A stretch of 64,000 nucleotides of DNA from an uncultured Eisenbergiella sp. Lineage in GTDB: Bacteria > Bacillota > Clostridia > Lachnospirales > Lachnospiraceae. The position numbers and the translations under genes were made by a program. Shown here in pieces: positions 9,716-17,667 of this stretch (position 1 is the stretch's first letter; every line of letters begins with the position of its first letter). The stretch is taken from NCBI GenBank assembly GCA_947627215.1, contig CANQVD010000003.1:100355-164354 (forward strand). The letters are read 5' to 3'. The notes under the pieces were generated by a model. The model worked only from the letters and a program-made list of their open reading frames with translations, made no database searches and was not told the origin of the DNA.

Positions 9716-9850
9716 CATGTGAATATGCGCGGGGACTACCCGCTGTGCCGGTGGACAGCGCCGTCTGGATTCCTGTTCTCCCGCACGGAAACGGCAGCGC
9801 GCTTCTGCTTAGTTGGGTCTTCCACCTGCCGTAACAGATCTATCTAACGG

Positions 9851-10264
9851 CTAAAATGTTGCGACATTCTCCAGCGTGGTCTGTATGACAGTGACACCCT
9901 TGATCAGTACGAAGACGATGCATATGGTGATCAGCGCTTTCTTCTCGACTGCGATCTTACGCTCGTCTTTGGAAATGGCGAGCATGATCAGATCAAAGAC
10001 AAAGATGAGTGGAAATAACTTTGAGCAGTAGAAATCATCCAGGCCCTCGATCAGCTTCTGAGCAAAGTTACCTGCGGCATCAAAGAGTTGGGATGTCGGC
10101 GCTGATGAAACCGAATCCGCATAGAGCGCATTGTTTATCCCATATATACAGAGCATCACGCCTGACATGACAAGAGCGACTTTCTGGTGGAGCGTTGCCT
10201 TGGCTTGTTTCAAAGTGACCGCCATAGCCGGAGTTGCAGTTTTTACCTGCATGATTTGTACCAT
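9851..10264 (-). CDS. Pilin-like small membrane protein (paralog 2)
   Basis: 137 aa. Two clear hydrophobic segments: VALVMSGVMLCIYGI near residue 30, and a C-terminal pair around LFPLIFVFDLIMLAI and ALITICIVFVLIKGV. An alternating polar loop carries the shared YCSKLFP and SKDERKI motifs. Size, topology and position directly before the VirB6-like gene suggest a VirB2/TrbC-type pilin or a closely associated channel subunit. It is a paralog of the gene at 10402-10809 (same ending VATF). Start chosen for GGGGAG 7 nt upstream. Confidence 0.75.
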   Translation of the reverse strand: MVQIMQVKTATPAMAVTLKQAKATLHQKVALVMSGVMLCIYGINNALYADSVSSAPTSQLFDAAGNFAQKLIEGLDDFYCSKLFPLIFVFDLIMLAISKDERKIAVEKKALITICIVFVLIKGVTVIQTTLENVATF

Positions 10265-10334
10265 TGCCTTCTCCCCTTTCTTTCACGGAGCAGGAAAAAG
10301 AGGGTTAAATACCCGATTCGCCTGCTTTTCTTAT

Positions 10335-10379
10335 GACAGACTGGCAGAAACGAGTTTTGCGCACGCCTGCCAGTCTGTC
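10335..10379 (-). other. Perfect 13-bp inverted repeat between the two pilin genes
   Basis: Arms GACAGACTGGCAG (10335-10347) and CTGCCAGTCTGTC (10367-10379). There is no proper T-run after it on the minus strand, so it looks more like an mRNA-stabilising or processing hairpin than a terminator; this would raise the level of the first pilin. Confidence 0.6.
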
Positions 10380-10401
10380 TGATTCAGATGATTTTCGCGG
10401 A

Positions 10402-10809
10402 TCAAAATGTTGCGACTTGATTAAGTGTGTCCGTAACGATCGTTACACCCTTGATCAGGACGAATACGATACACAGGGTAATCAGAGCCCTCTTCTCAAT
10501 CGAGATCTTGCGCTCATCCTTGGAGATAGCCAGTAAGATAAGGTCGAAGACAAAAAAGAGCGGGAACAACTTGTCGCAGTAGAGCTCTTCGAGACCTGTC
10601 AGAATGGTTTCTGTGAATTCTCCAAGTTTCCCAAAAAGTTCATTTGTGCTGGATACCGAATCCGCTACAAGCGCATTCCCGAGTCCGTACATACAGAGAA
10701 GAAAGGCGGATGTGACGAGCTGAACCTTCTGGCGGATCGTAGCGCCTGCCTGCTTCAGTGTTATGACGGTGTGTGGTGTGTTCCTTTGTGCTGCAAAGGC
10801 TGGTGTCAT
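10402..10809 (-). CDS. Pilin-like small membrane protein (paralog 1)
   Basis: 135 aa and clearly homologous to the next gene: shared VITLKQA/AVTLKQA start region, CMYGLGNAL/CIYGINNAL, ELYCDKLFPLFFVFDL, AISKDERKI and the terminal VATF. Two or three membrane segments. First gene of the conjugation operon behind a consensus promoter at 10894-10922, with GAGGAG before the ATG. A VirB2-like pilin role is inferred from topology and gene order. Confidence 0.75.
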   Translation of the reverse strand: MTPAFAAQRNTPHTVITLKQAGATIRQKVQLVTSAFLLCMYGLGNALVADSVSSTNELFGKLGEFTETILTGLEELYCDKLFPLFFVFDLILLAISKDERKISIEKRALITLCIVFVLIKGVTIVTDTLNQVATF

Positions 10810-10893
10810 AATTTTTTTCTCCTCTCTTTTTTTTATATTAGTAGAGGGAGCATGGCTTGCCTCCGCCCCGCTCCCTTCTACTTGATACTGTTT

Positions 10894-10922
10894 ATTATAA
10901 TTCCATTACGAACAAAAGTCAA
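10894..10922 (-). promoter_or_regulatory. Promoter of the conjugation operon
   Basis: TTGACT (10917-10922), 17-bp spacer, TATAAT (10894-10899) on the minus strand, about 85 bp before the first pilin gene. The leader can form a GGGAGC/GCTCCC hairpin (about 10850-10875). Confidence 0.75.
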
Positions 10923-10956
10923 TAATATGATATCGTTAATTTACAAAAACAAATAT

Positions 10957-11409
10957 TCAAAACATGCTGAGCCCTTCGAGAAGGTCCAGGTCTCCATCTT
11001 CGGGCATAATATCTTCGAGGATTCCTGCTGAAGGCTCCGAGCTCTGCGTGACGATGCCGCCGCCCTCTTCTGCCCTCTCCTGCCCTCTCCTGCTTCTCCG
11101 GCTTATGTCGGGGCGCTTTTTTTTGCTCCTCTTCTCTTCTGCCTGCCCCGGGATGTTGACTGTGCCGACGATCACAGGTTCTGCAGGAACAGTCCCCGGG
11201 CCGCTGTAGAGAGCGAGTGCGGCCTGTATCTGCGCCGGGGTGACCGTTTCCAGCGGTATCCTGACGGTCCGTGCAAAGAAGCTCGAAATGATGGATGTGA
11301 TCATTGCGGTCTTCTTTCTTCCCGTGCTCTTCAGACAGTTGAAGACGCGGACCTGATCCGGATCGTCAGGGGAAAAATATAGGTCGATATGTAGATATTC
11401 CTGTGGCAT
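10957..11409 (-). CDS. parR: ParR-like centromere-binding adaptor
   Basis: 150 aa encoded 31 nt after the ParM-like gene, the usual place for ParR. The N-terminal about 55 residues (LYFSPDDPDQVRVFNCLKS, then RKKTAMITSIISSFF) fit a small ribbon-helix-helix DNA-binding domain. A basic Lys/Arg stretch (about residues 93-112) and an acidic tail ending in LLEGLSMF follow; ParR tails of this kind bind the actin filament. No strong sequence motif defines the family, so the call leans on context. Confidence 0.7.
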   Translation of the reverse strand: MPQEYLHIDLYFSPDDPDQVRVFNCLKSTGRKKTAMITSIISSFFARTVRIPLETVTPAQIQAALALYSGPGTVPAEPVIVGTVNIPGQAEEKRSKKKRPDISRRSRRGQERAEEGGGIVTQSSEPSAGILEDIMPEDGDLDLLEGLSMF

Positions 11410-11440
11410 GCCCGACTCCCTCCTTGCTGAATCTTAATCC

Positions 11441-12406
11441 CTACTGCCGGTTCTGCCGTAGCATCAGTGCGACGTACTTTTCATAACCTATCGCGTTCGC
11501 ATGTACATCGCCGATGAAATCGAAGAAGGAAAGGAGCTTGTTTCTCTCGATGTACGGTCTGAGCAGGAGGGCCCCGCCGCCGATGAAGAGGCACGGCATA
11601 GTCCGAAGCTCATAGCCTGCTTCTACCAGTTTGCTGATGATATCGTTGACCCATGCCTGGGTCTCCGAATGGATCATCCTGATGCACTCCTCGGGCAGCA
11701 CGTTCTTCTCTCCCCGGAGGACAGTCTCGATGTTGATCTTCGAGAGCGTGATGCCGGTCTCGTTCATGCAGGTATCGATGAGCCCATCGTACAGACGGAA
11801 GATCCCCATCGGCATGGACTTCTGTCTCTTTTCCGGTTTGCGCTGATTGATCTGCACGACATCCACCGTATAGCCTCCGACGTCTACGGCCACGTAGTTG
11901 GAATATTCCCTTGATATCCGGTTCTTCTTATCGGTGACCGCGGCGACATAGTCCTGTGGGAATACGTTCACGGAACCGCAGTGCAGGTTGAACTTGTAAT
12001 TATTGTAAGAGAAGGCGATATCATGTCCCAGGCGGTCCAGATAATACTTCTGTGTCCGATCCCTGAGCGTGGCATAGTGCGCTGGAGGAAGGCCGACGCC
12101 GAGATGTATGGTGTTGATCTGGGAAATCTGCTGGCGGAGTTCTTCCTCAGATGTCACGCCGTTTTCTCTGAGCCTGGCGATGATCTCCTTGGCAATGCCG
12201 AACATCGTGAGGACCAGCAGGTTCTCATCCCCTGTCTTGTCCTGCCTGTAGGGAAACCTCTCCATGGTAGGCACATAATACTCCCCGTAAAATTCGATCC
12301 ATGTGTCAGCTCCGAACGGAAGCTTTCCGTGCTTGATGAAACCAGTGGGGGTTTCTGTTCTCGCGGTCTTTACGTCAGAGTTGCCAACGTCGATTCCAAT
12401 TATCAT
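11441..12406 (-). CDS. parM: ParM/StbA-type actin-like plasmid segregation ATPase
   Basis: 321 aa, typical ParM length. Actin-fold motifs are visible: IIGIDVGNSDVK at the N-terminus (phosphate 1), AVDVGGYTVDVV in the middle (phosphate 2), and PCLFIGGGALLL near residue 275 (adenosine motif). It forms ATP-dependent filaments that push plasmid copies apart when capped by ParR bound to a centromere. AGAGGAG lies before the ATG and a consensus promoter at 12456-12484. The palindrome array upstream may be its centromere. Confidence 0.9.
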   Translation of the reverse strand: MIIGIDVGNSDVKTARTETPTGFIKHGKLPFGADTWIEFYGEYYVPTMERFPYRQDKTGDENLLVLTMFGIAKEIIARLRENGVTSEEELRQQISQINTIHLGVGLPPAHYATLRDRTQKYYLDRLGHDIAFSYNNYKFNLHCGSVNVFPQDYVAAVTDKKNRISREYSNYVAVDVGGYTVDVVQINQRKPEKRQKSMPMGIFRLYDGLIDTCMNETGITLSKINIETVLRGEKNVLPEECIRMIHSETQAWVNDIISKLVEAGYELRTMPCLFIGGGALLLRPYIERNKLLSFFDFIGDVHANAIGYEKYVALMLRQNRQ

Positions 12407-12455
12407 CTTTCTGATCTCCTCTATGTTATTGTATATATACAGTATTTACGATAAC

Positions 12456-12484
12456 ATTATATGAAGAGGTGATCTTAATGTCAA
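12456..12484 (-). promoter_or_regulatory. parMR promoter
   Basis: TTGACA (12479-12484), 17-bp spacer, TATAAT (12456-12461) on the minus strand. It faces away from the palindrome array. Confidence 0.8.
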
Positions 12485-12573
12485 TAATCCCTTGCAAAAG
12501 TTTCTTAATACTGTATTAGAGCTCTGCAACACAGGATTAACGGCCCGCCGACATCCGTATTTGAAGCTCCTGC

Positions 12574-13058
12574 GTACCCTCGGAGGGTACGGAACACGAT
12601 ATGAGCCGCTGTCTAAGGGAGCACATCCTGCGGGAGAAAAAGATAACCAGCGTACCCTCTGAGGGTACGGAACACGATATGAGCCGCTGTCTAAGGGAGC
12701 ACATCCTGCGGGAGAAAAAGATAACCAGCGTACCCTCTGAGGGTACGGAACACGACATGAACGGCTGCCCAAGGGAGCACATCCGGCGTGGGAAAAGGAT
12801 AACCAGCGTACCCTCTGAGGGTACGGAACACGACATGAACGGCTGCCCAAGGGAGCACATCCGGCGTGGGAAAAGGATAACCAGCGTACCCTCTGAGGGT
12901 ACGGAACACGACATGAACGGCTGCCTAAGAGAGCACATCCGGCGTGGGAAAAGGATAGCCAGCATACCCTCGGAGGGTACGCTACATGGCATGAACAGAT
13001 GTCTAAGGGAACGCATCCGACGGGAGAGAAGGATGGTCTGCGTACCCTCGGAGGGTAC
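12574..13058. repeat. Seven 17-bp palindromes at exact 78-bp spacing (putative centromere)
   Basis: The imperfect palindrome GTACCCTCNGAGGGTAC occurs at 12574, 12652, 12730, 12808, 12886, 12964 (first base A) and 13042, each start exactly 78 bp from the last. Intervening sequence is also repeated and drifts gradually from left to right. It lies between the divergent parMR and parAB operons, so it is most likely the parC/parS centromere; a replication-origin iteron role is the alternative. Because 78 is a multiple of 3, it creates spurious long open frames on both strands. Confidence 0.85.
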
Positions 13059-13120
13059 GCAGACCTATCTAAAAATGCGACGAGAAACTGAGAAGAAAAA
13101 ATGTTTCTGGTCTGGCAGGG

Positions 13121-13149
13121 TTGACTCAAAAGTCTTTTTCTTTTAATAT
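13121..13149 (+). promoter_or_regulatory. parAB promoter
   Basis: TTGACT (13121-13126), 17-bp spacer, TAATAT (13144-13149), 60 bp after the last palindrome, so ParB or ParA bound to the array could repress it. Confidence 0.65.
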
Positions 13150-13296
13150 ATGTTTAGGTTGAAACGACACCAGGCAGATTTTTTATCTCTGACAGTCTGC
13201 AGGTGATGGCAGCCAAAAACGTCTTTGGAAGGGGGGAAACTGCAGGTCAATTTCTCCCGCCGTCGGATAGAAGAAGCGGGAGACATATTGCGGGAA

Positions 13297-14112
13297 ATGA
13301 TGAAAACAATCGCATTTTACATCAGAAAAGGCGGGACAGGGAAAACGACGCTTGCCGTAAATGTTGCGGCTTGTCTGAGCAGGGTCTACAACAAGAAGGT
13401 ACTGTTCATAGACTGCGACACACAGTGCAACGCGACGATGTATCTGCTCGAAGATGAAAAACCACCGAAGACTTCGCTGTATCAGTATTTCCGAAAGCCG
13501 GATAAGGTACTTGGCGGGCTGAAGATAAACGGACTGATCAAACAGATCAAGTATACTTTTGGTGAGAACAGGCAGTCGAGCATCGCGACCAATATGTATC
13601 TGATACCTGGTTCTCCTGAGCTGGATTATATGGATATAGACGATCCGCATCTCCTAATGCGGCTCACGGAGCATGTCGGTGATTCTTATGATTACTGCAT
13701 CATCGACTGCCCGCCTGCTGAGAACGCGCTGTGTCTGAACGGCCTGTGCGCTGCGGACGGCTTGGTTGTACCTGTAGAACCGGGGAAGGACTCCATATAC
13801 GGATACCAGAAAGTATCGGAGAACGTTGACGGGCTGAGGGACAACGGATATAACGACAATCTTTACATTGTCGGCGTAGTCCTAAACAGGTTGGATGGAA
13901 GGGTAGGCAGTGATAAAGCGTACCGTGAAGCGTGGCTGGACAGCGGTCTAGGAGACAGTGTCTTCAAGACATATATCCACAGCGCGTCTGTATTTAAGGA
14001 TTCCAGGGAATTCGGGAGACCCGTACATTATTTTGCGAGGTCCAGCAGGTCAGCCAGGGAGATCCAGGGACTGACAGAAGAGATTATGGAAAGGATGGAG
14101 AGGTTTTCATGA
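13297..14112 (+). CDS. parA: ParA-type Walker partition ATPase
   Basis: About 271 aa. The deviant Walker A motif KGGTGKTT appears near the N-terminus (IRKGGTGKTTLAVN), FIDCDTQCNATMY is the switch I/Walker A' region, and YCIIDCPPAENAL is Walker B. ParA forms ATP-dependent patterns on the nucleoid to position plasmid copies. There is no large N-terminal HTH domain, so it is a short (type Ib-like or Soj-like) ParA. The start is uncertain: adjacent ATGs at 13297 and 13300, a TTG at 13288 with GGGAG 5 nt before it, or an upstream TTG at 13225. Overlaps parB by ATGA. Confidence 0.9.
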   Translation: MMKTIAFYIRKGGTGKTTLAVNVAACLSRVYNKKVLFIDCDTQCNATMYLLEDEKPPKTSLYQYFRKPDKVLGGLKINGLIKQIKYTFGENRQSSIATNMYLIPGSPELDYMDIDDPHLLMRLTEHVGDSYDYCIIDCPPAENALCLNGLCAADGLVVPVEPGKDSIYGYQKVSENVDGLRDNGYNDNLYIVGVVLNRLDGRVGSDKAYREAWLDSGLGDSVFKTYIHSASVFKDSREFGRPVHYFARSSRSAREIQGLTEEIMERMERFS

Positions 14113-15314
14113 AACAGTTATCAAACTCGACAAAGAGCATGATCGGTCAGGCGATGAAAAAAGACAATGACGTGATGAACGATCCCAGAAAGAAGGAGAT
14201 CCCGATAGACCTGATCGACCCCAATCCCATGAACTCGCAGATCTTCAACATGGATGGCATCGACCGACTGGCTGATGCGATCAAGAACGCAGGCTTCATC
14301 GATGGTTCCCCCATCGGTGTTTTTAAGAAAAGTGACGGACGTTATGAACTGTATTCTGGCGAGCGCAGATACCTTGCCTGCAAGTCTCTTGGAATGGAGA
14401 AGATCCCAGCGATCGTGTCGCCGCAGCCGAAGGATGAAGTGTCGCGCTGGAAACTCCTGCTGTTATCGAACCTGAACGGACGCGAATATAGACCGCTGGA
14501 TCTGGCGCGGGCGATAGATGCGTATAAGACACATGTGCTGGACGTGACGACTGACTGGATCGACTCAGACAGCGAGATAGGGCAGAGTGCGTACAAGATG
14601 CTCGGAAAGGTTTTCTTTGGCAAGACCGCTAAATCAACCGTGCAAAGATATCTCTATCTCCTGCGGGTGATCCCAGATCTCCAGGTCTTATTCGATCGGG
14701 GAGCATTGCCTCTCAGACTGGTCGATTCGATATATACGAAAAGTGAGGAAATTCAGAATTATTACTATAAGCTGTGTCAGGAGTATCTGACAAACTCCAA
14801 AGATGAAAAGATCTCGACCGTTTTAGCCACCGGCTTCCTTGAAAGAGCTGAAAGACACTTTAATGCATCCTACGAGGATAGTAAGGAGCCGGAGATCGCA
14901 GTTCCAGTACATGCAGCTGAAAGAGAGGAAATGGATCTGGAAAGCGTGACCGTGCCAGAAAACAGCCAGTCTTCAGCGGGTGCACAGATACAGCATAGTG
15001 CCCCGATCACAGAGGAAGAGGATCTGGAAGAGCAGCCGAAGGCAGTCACGGAAGAGCCGGAGGTCCAGAGGACTGAGATCAGTCCCCAGGTCGCCGATGA
15101 TGAGGAGTTCTTTACAGCCGCAGATGAGGAGGAGAGAGAAGAACTCCTGACTGATGTGGAAGAGACGATAGATGATGCCGTCGCGGAGGCAGTAGACCAG
15201 CTCGTTAGGATCATCAGCGGGAAGTGCGTGATCGCTGACAGGGTTGAGATGGCCCGCCAGATGAAGAGACTGGAACAGGCGGCAGAGGTCTTAAATAGGT
15301 TGATTGTGAGCTGA
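14109..15314 (+). CDS. parB: ParB/Spo0J-family partition protein
   Basis: 401 aa. The N-terminal ParB nuclease-like domain is evident: IPIDLIDPNPMNSQ, then LADAIKNAGFIDGSP and YSGERRYLACKSLG (the GERRY box that binds CTP in characterised ParBs). A central HTH region follows, then an acidic linker (about 280-360) and a C-terminal helical segment for dimerisation. It binds centromere sites and stimulates ParA. Coupled to parA by an ATGA overlap and ended by the terminator at 15336-15361. Confidence 0.93.
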   Translation: MKQLSNSTKSMIGQAMKKDNDVMNDPRKKEIPIDLIDPNPMNSQIFNMDGIDRLADAIKNAGFIDGSPIGVFKKSDGRYELYSGERRYLACKSLGMEKIPAIVSPQPKDEVSRWKLLLLSNLNGREYRPLDLARAIDAYKTHVLDVTTDWIDSDSEIGQSAYKMLGKVFFGKTAKSTVQRYLYLLRVIPDLQVLFDRGALPLRLVDSIYTKSEEIQNYYYKLCQEYLTNSKDEKISTVLATGFLERAERHFNASYEDSKEPEIAVPVHAAEREEMDLESVTVPENSQSSAGAQIQHSAPITEEEDLEEQPKAVTEEPEVQRTEISPQVADDEEFFTAADEEEREELLTDVEETIDDAVAEAVDQLVRIISGKCVIADRVEMARQMKRLEQAAEVLNRLIVS

Positions 15315-15335
15315 ACGAATTTCACAGGAACAAAA

Positions 15336-15361
15336 AAAGAGCTGCCTGATGGCAGCTCTTT
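15336..15361. terminator. Bidirectional terminator between parB and the surface-protein gene
   Basis: AAAGAGCTGCC and GGCAGCTCTTT with a 4-nt loop, A-run before and T-run after, so it can serve both convergent genes. Confidence 0.85.
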
Positions 15362-15390
15362 TTCACGGTCGCAAGATTAACATAATAAAA

Positions 15391-16752
15391 TTATCTGCAA
15401 CCACTTTTGCCTTTCGCAGCCAGGACGATGATGCCTGCCGCGCTCAGCAGCAGAAGGATCGCATCCATGGCGATCGGCTCATCGGATGTTTTGACATGCA
15501 GTCTGGACATCGAATCGCCGAGGACAACGATGTCGTCCTCCTCCTCTTCTTTGACTTCTCGAAGGCCCGCCACCGTAACATCGGTGACGGTTTGTACAGG
15601 CTCTGCGGAGATCTCCACCACAGGGGTGATCTCTTCCTCGGGAGTTATCTCCTCGGGAGTTGTCTCCTCAGGAGTTGTCTCCTCAGGAGTGGTCTCCTCG
15701 GGGGTCGTCTCTTCGGGAGTGGTCTCCTCGGGGGTAGTCTCCTCGGGGGTAGTTTCTTCGGGGGTTGTTTCCTCAGGGGTAGTCTCCTCAGGGGTCGTCT
15801 CCTCGGGCCTGTTCTCCGGACGGTAGTTGCCAGACAGCAAACTGCGCAGGGTGATCTCCGTCACGGTAGGACCAGCATCAGAGTTGGTACTGATATAGAG
15901 AACGCCGTCTCCGTTCAGTATCTTTTCGAAATCCTCTCTCGTAAATGTGAAAGAGATCTTCGCTTCGATGCCGGTTCCCGGATTTTGGAAGCTCATGCGT
16001 GAACGGGCTTCCGTAAAATATTCTGCACCTTCCCCCTGAAGCTCATTGGGAAAGAAAAGGTATAGGTTTTTTGTGTTGGAGAGGAGCTCGATCTCTAACA
16101 CATATTCGTCGGTCTCCGGATTGTAGTAAATTTCATCCGGAGCCTTCACCGAACTGTAATCTGTGCCCCGCTGCGTCTCCTGCAAATTAGAGTCGCTTGC
16201 AGGCACAGTCTGTCGCACGGTGTGATCTTCCTCGGATTCCTCAATCTCATCTTCCTCAGATTCAGTCTCGGTTTCCTCGGCGATCTCCTGTACGGTAGCG
16301 ATCTCATCATCACAATCTTCGACAGAATCCAGGATGATCTCGTCAGAAATCTCATCCGAAAGATCATCTGCTGCCTCTGTTGAGAGTTCCTCGTCAGCAT
16401 CTGCTTTGTCAGAATGCTCTGACTCAGCATCTGCGTCAACGTCAGTATCTGCTTCGACAGAAAGCTCTGTTTCAGCGTCCGCTTCGATAGAAGGCTCCGT
16501 CTCAGCATTCGCATCCGCTTCGACGGTAATGTCTGTCTCAACTTCAGTATCCTCGGTTGTGGTGTCAGACTCTGCAGGAATCATCTGATCCTGCTCGTCC
16601 TGGACCTCAACTTCGGACTCAGCTTCAGCATCCGTCTCCGTGACAATCGCGGTCTCGGGAATTCCTTCTGACTGCTCATCAGCAGCCAAAACGTTGATGC
16701 TCCTGCTTACCATGCAGAGAGCCATCAGAACTACCATAGTCTGTTTCTTCAT
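15391..16752 (-). CDS. Secreted, membrane-anchored stalk protein with Glu-Thr-Pro repeats
   Basis: 453 aa from the ATG at 16752. A signal peptide (MKKQTMVVLMALCMVSRSI...LAA) is followed by about 150 very acidic residues, a likely globular domain (about 200-330, containing YNPETDEYVLEIELLS), ten EETTP repeats, and a C-terminal hydrophobic helix with a KGKSGCR tail. No LPxTG motif, so anchoring is by the helix. The design (signal, domain, stalk, anchor) is that of a surface adhesin or coat protein; the exact role is unknown. The start has an SD beyond a hairpin, and transcription starts at the leader module 16840-16935. Confidence 0.8.
   Translation of the reverse strand: MKKQTMVVLMALCMVSRSINVLAADEQSEGIPETAIVTETDAEAESEVEVQDEQDQMIPAESDTTTEDTEVETDITVEADANAETEPSIEADAETELSVEADTDVDADAESEHSDKADADEELSTEAADDLSDEISDEIILDSVEDCDDEIATVQEIAEETETESEEDEIEESEEDHTVRQTVPASDSNLQETQRGTDYSSVKAPDEIYYNPETDEYVLEIELLSNTKNLYLFFPNELQGEGAEYFTEARSRMSFQNPGTGIEAKISFTFTREDFEKILNGDGVLYISTNSDAGPTVTEITLRSLLSGNYRPENRPEETTPEETTPEETTPEETTPEETTPEETTPEETTPEETTPEETTPEETTPEEITPEEEITPVVEISAEPVQTVTDVTVAGLREVKEEEEDDIVVLGDSMSRLHVKTSDEPIAMDAILLLLSAAGIIVLAAKGKSGCR
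15624..15807 (-). repeat. 15-bp tandem repeats encoding EETTP
   Basis: About eleven units of a 15-bp repeat (plus-strand core ggagttgtctcctc and variants) encode consecutive EETTP units and one EEITP. Synonymous differences between units show the protein repeat is being kept. Confidence 0.85.
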
Positions 16753-16790
16753 TACTTTTTCGCCAACTTTATAGAGGTGGCGTCCTCCTT
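16753..16790 (-). promoter_or_regulatory. Split ribosome-binding site with hairpin
   Basis: AAGGAGG (16784-16790), then a 5-bp stem CGCCA/TGGCG (16778-16782 and 16761-16765), then 8 nt to the ATG at 16752. Linear distance is 32 nt; 9 nt without the hairpin. Confidence 0.6.
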
Positions 16791-16839
16791 CCTTTGTATT
16801 TGGACGGAAAAGACAGTGAAAGTGCCCAATTTTAGGCAC

Positions 16840-16935
16840 AAAAAAAGACGGACAAAAAAAGTCCGTCAAAAGAAAATTATACACAGTCAAATCAATCCAT
16901 ACTCATATGATAGCACGTAAACGATAACATGTCAA
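16840..16935 (-). promoter_or_regulatory. Leader module F: promoter, TGTATAATT box, leader terminator
   Basis: TTGACA (16930-16935), 17 bp, TATCAT (16907-16912). The box TGTATAATTTT begins 23 nt after the -10. The terminator hairpin GACGGAC/GTCCGTC (16847-16867) is followed by T7 on the minus strand. A second hairpin, GTGCC/GGCAC, follows before the ribosome site. Confidence 0.8.
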
Positions 16936-16940
16936 CAAAA

Positions 16941-16962
16941 AACACGCCCTTTCGGGCGTGTT
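16941..16962 (-). terminator. Terminator of the CAP-domain gene
   Basis: AACACGCCC/GGGCGTGTT with a 4-nt loop and a T-run on the minus strand; it ends the operon read from 18.8 kb. Confidence 0.85.
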
Positions 16963-16980
16963 CTGAAATTTTCCATGTGT

Positions 16981-17565
16981 TTACCAGAAGCGGAATTCCT
17001 GCGCGATATAGTAGGTGCCTCCGGTCTTGTAGATAGCGACGGAGCACCGCGTGAAATCCGGATATAGGATGTTCTGCCTGTGCGAAGGGGAGTTCATCCA
17101 TGCGTTCACAGCAGAGGCCGCAGTCTTGAACCCGTATGCCAGGTTCTCACCGTGCATGATCCTCGGGTTCACCGTATACCACTGGCTTCCGTCAGGCCGC
17201 GTGTGTGCGAACCTGGAGGAGCTTTCTGCTGCGCGGACCGCCGCGGCCAATTCCAGGTCGGTGTCCCAAGTCAGCGCGTTCAGCCCCGCGTTGGCGCGGT
17301 TCTGGTTGACCAGATTGAGGATCTCCTGCGACATCGCTTTCAGTTCCGCCATCTCACGGGCATCCGGGTTGTTCACCGAGGAGCCGAGAGGGACATCTTC
17401 ATCCATGATGGTCTCCGTTGTGAAGTCGATGTCTTCCAGTTGCCGCGCGATGCCTTCGTCGGTGATCCCAGACTTATTCCCAATCAGTGCGGCCGCGCAA
17501 ATGCCAGCAGCGACGACGGCCGCCAGGCAGAAGAGCGAGATAATGAGTTTCTTTTTCTTTGCCAT
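16981..17565 (-). CDS. CAP-superfamily (SCP/PR1, YkwD-like) extracytoplasmic protein
   Basis: 194 aa. An N-terminal basic stretch and one transmembrane helix (KKKKLIISLFCLAAVVAAGICAAALI) anchor it outside the cell. The C-terminal about 115 residues are a CAP domain: ILNLVNQNRANAGLNALTW, AHTRPDGSQWYTV, GENLAYG and AWMNSPSHRQNIL. Bacterial YkwD-type CAP proteins are secreted; their biochemical role is unsettled. The ATG at 17565 has an SD beyond a hairpin (17566-17632); a TTG at 17595 is the alternative start. Third gene after 18679 and 18162. Confidence 0.9.
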   Translation of the reverse strand: MAKKKKLIISLFCLAAVVAAGICAAALIGNKSGITDEGIARQLEDIDFTTETIMDEDVPLGSSVNNPDAREMAELKAMSQEILNLVNQNRANAGLNALTWDTDLELAAAVRAAESSSRFAHTRPDGSQWYTVNPRIMHGENLAYGFKTAASAVNAWMNSPSHRQNILYPDFTRCSVAIYKTGGTYYIAQEFRFW

Positions 17566-17632
17566 AGAATTGTTCAGGCCGGTGTATCTCTCCAAATAAG
17601 GGAGTAGGAGTTCTTCCAGCCTATTCTCCTTT
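17566..17632 (-). promoter_or_regulatory. Split ribosome-binding site with a long hairpin
   Basis: AAAGGAG (17626-17632), an outer stem AGGCTGG/CCGGCCT (17616-17622 and 17576-17582, one G-U pair) with an inner CTCC/GGAG stem, then 10 nt to the ATG. Linear distance 61 nt; about 13 nt when folded. Confidence 0.55.
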
Positions 17633-17667
17633 CTGTTGATGTCTGATGCCCGTCATCCGGGCCTGTG

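Noticed and set aside
12574..13058. CRISPR-like array
   Set aside because: The spacers are themselves repeats, the units are palindromic with a fixed 78-bp period, and no cas genes are near.
12446..13146. Long overlapping open frames on both strands across the palindrome array
   Set aside because: They exist only because the 78-bp repeat length is a multiple of three; translations are repetitive in every frame and no ribosome site supports them.
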